Shown here: in pieces, positions 21,839 through 22,609 of the stretch
How the letters are laid out: each line of letters opens with the position of its first letter
Numbering within the stretch: the first letter of the stretch is position 1
NCBI GenBank assembly: GCA_050309765.1
Contig: JBNRMU010000073.1
Span: 1 to 22,609 of the forward strand
DNA from: CALWRM01 sp050309765
GTDB lineage: Bacteria > Bacillota > Clostridia > Christensenellales > UBA1750
DNA: 22,609 bases
Direction of reading: 5' to 3'
Position numbers and translations under genes: made by a program
The notes under the pieces: model-generated
Databases searched by the model: none
The model's input: only the letters and a program-made list of their open reading frames with translations
Told to the model about the DNA's origin: nothing

Positions 21839-22609
21839 ATGGGCGTGATCGTGACCAAGTTCGGTGGCAGCTCTCTGGCGGATGCCGGCCAGTTTGCCAA
21901 GGTAAAGCAGATTCTGATGGCGGACGACAGGCGCCGCTTCGTCGTACCCTCCGCGCCGGGCAAGCGCGATGACGAGGATAAAAAGGTTACGGATATGCTG
22001 TATGCCTTCCACGACGCGGCTTCCCGCGGCGAGGACGGCGAGGCCGTCTTCCGGACGCTTTATAATAGATTCGTTTCCATTGCCGAGGACCTTGCGCTTA
22101 AGGTCGATATCGCTTCCGCCCTTGAACAGGTCAAACAGGACGTGCTCTCAGGCGCCAGCCGCGCCTACGCGGCCTCCCGCGGCGAGTACCTAAACGGCCT
22201 GCTGCTGGCCGATTACCTTGGCTGGGAGTTTATCGACGCCAAGGACGTCATCTTCTTCGACGAAAAAGGTGTGCTGGACCAGGACAAGACCCAGGAGATT
22301 TTGTCCGCCCGCCTGGCGCAAAGCGATCCGGCGGTCATCCCCGGCTTTTACGGCAGCCTGCCGGACGGCGGCATCCAGACCTTTTCCCGCGGCGGATCGG
22401 ACATCACCGGCGCCATCGTGGCGCGCGCCGCGGCCGCGGAGCTGTACGAAAACTGGACCGATGTGGCCGGCTTCCTCATGGCCGACCCGCGCATCGTGAA
22501 AAAGCCCAGGACCATTTCCGTGGTCACCTACCGCGAGCTGCGCGAGCTCGCCTACATGGGCGCCAGCGTCCTGCACGAGGAGGCCATCTTCCCCGTGCGC
22601 GTGTCCGCC
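21839..22609 (+). CDS. lysC: Aspartate kinase, N-terminal 257 residues (cut by window end)
   Basis: Phosphorylates L-aspartate, the first step to lysine, threonine, methionine and diaminopimelate. The frame is open from ATG 21839 to the window end. The amino acid kinase domain is clear: VTKFGGSS (5-12), VVPSAPGKR (34-42), RGEYLNGLLLADYLG, GFYGSLPDGGIQTFSRGGSD, NWTDVAGFLMADPRIVKKPR, and YMGASVLHEEAIFPV near the end. The C-terminal ACT domains lie outside the window. AGGGGATG is about 10 nt before the start. The symbol lysC is a family guess; which isozyme it is cannot be told. No lysine riboswitch was recognised in the short leader. Confidence 0.93.
   Translation, partial: MGVIVTKFGGSSLADAGQFAKVKQILMADDRRRFVVPSAPGKRDDEDKKVTDMLYAFHDAASRGEDGEAVFRTLYNRFVSIAEDLALKVDIASALEQVKQDVLSGASRAYAASRGEYLNGLLLADYLGWEFIDAKDVIFFDEKGVLDQDKTQEILSARLAQSDPAVIPGFYGSLPDGGIQTFSRGGSDITGAIVARAAAAELYENWTDVAGFLMADPRIVKKPRTISVVTYRELRELAYMGASVLHEEAIFPVRVSA

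Noticed and set aside
1..22609. CRISPR array, tRNA, rRNA or complete insertion sequence
   Set aside because: No regularly spaced repeats, no tRNA-like or rRNA sequence and no transposase frame were seen on either strand.

Overview
The window looks like a chromosomal segment of an endospore-forming, high-GC member of the Clostridia (Firmicutes). The reasons are a spoVAC-spoVAD-spoVAE operon behind a sigma-G-type promoter, two T-box leaders, AGGAGG-type ribosome binding sites, sigma-A promoters, and the gene set. It is mostly housekeeping sequence, with two visibly AT-richer patches (about 6017-7628 and 17050-18530). No rRNA, tRNA, CRISPR array or intact transposase was found. The species cannot be named from this sequence.

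Layout. 1-2980: a T-box leader (5' end cut by the window) controls cysE and cysS, with a PaaI-type thioesterase behind them and a strong terminator. 3006-5151: sigma-G promoter, a 66-aa membrane peptide, then spoVAC, spoVAD and spoVAE in overlapping order, closed by a terminator. 5208-5750 (minus): YfcE-type phosphodiesterase. 5939-7758: a TM2-domain gene split in two by about 1.6 kb of AT-rich DNA. The insert carries an S66 (LdcA/MccF-like) peptidase gene with its own promoter and terminator, and a TnpW-like relic. 7822-8709 (minus): polysaccharide deacetylase lipoprotein. 8907-9786: degV, broken by one extra C. 9910-12290 (minus): an RluA-type pseudouridine synthase, a YjdF/DUF2238-like membrane protein and two small membrane proteins. 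12344-13532 (minus): ilvE. 13577-17023 (minus): a Tyr-type T-box, then a PLP aminotransferase, tyrS and yigZ. 17084-18529 (minus): a double zinc-ribbon membrane protein preceded by an unusual structured leader. 18609-20104 (minus): gdhA. 20333-21642: Gfo/Idh/MocA oxidoreductase. 21715-end: aspartate kinase, cut by the window end.

How the genes fit together. Amino-acid and aminoacyl-tRNA metabolism dominates. Cysteine supply (cysE) and charging (cysS) share one tRNA-sensing leader. A tyrosine-type leader covers an aminotransferase plus tyrS. IlvE, GdhA and aspartate kinase add branched-chain, glutamate and aspartate-family metabolism. The spoVA genes build the dipicolinate channel of the forespore.

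The most unusual items are: the TM2 gene interrupted by a cargo-bearing insert with 13-bp inverted repeats near its ends; the leader of the zinc-ribbon gene, where a roughly 106-nt inverted repeat begins almost exactly at the predicted transcription start and is followed by a terminator-like hairpin; the frameshifted degV; and the Tyr T-box placed in front of an aminotransferase.
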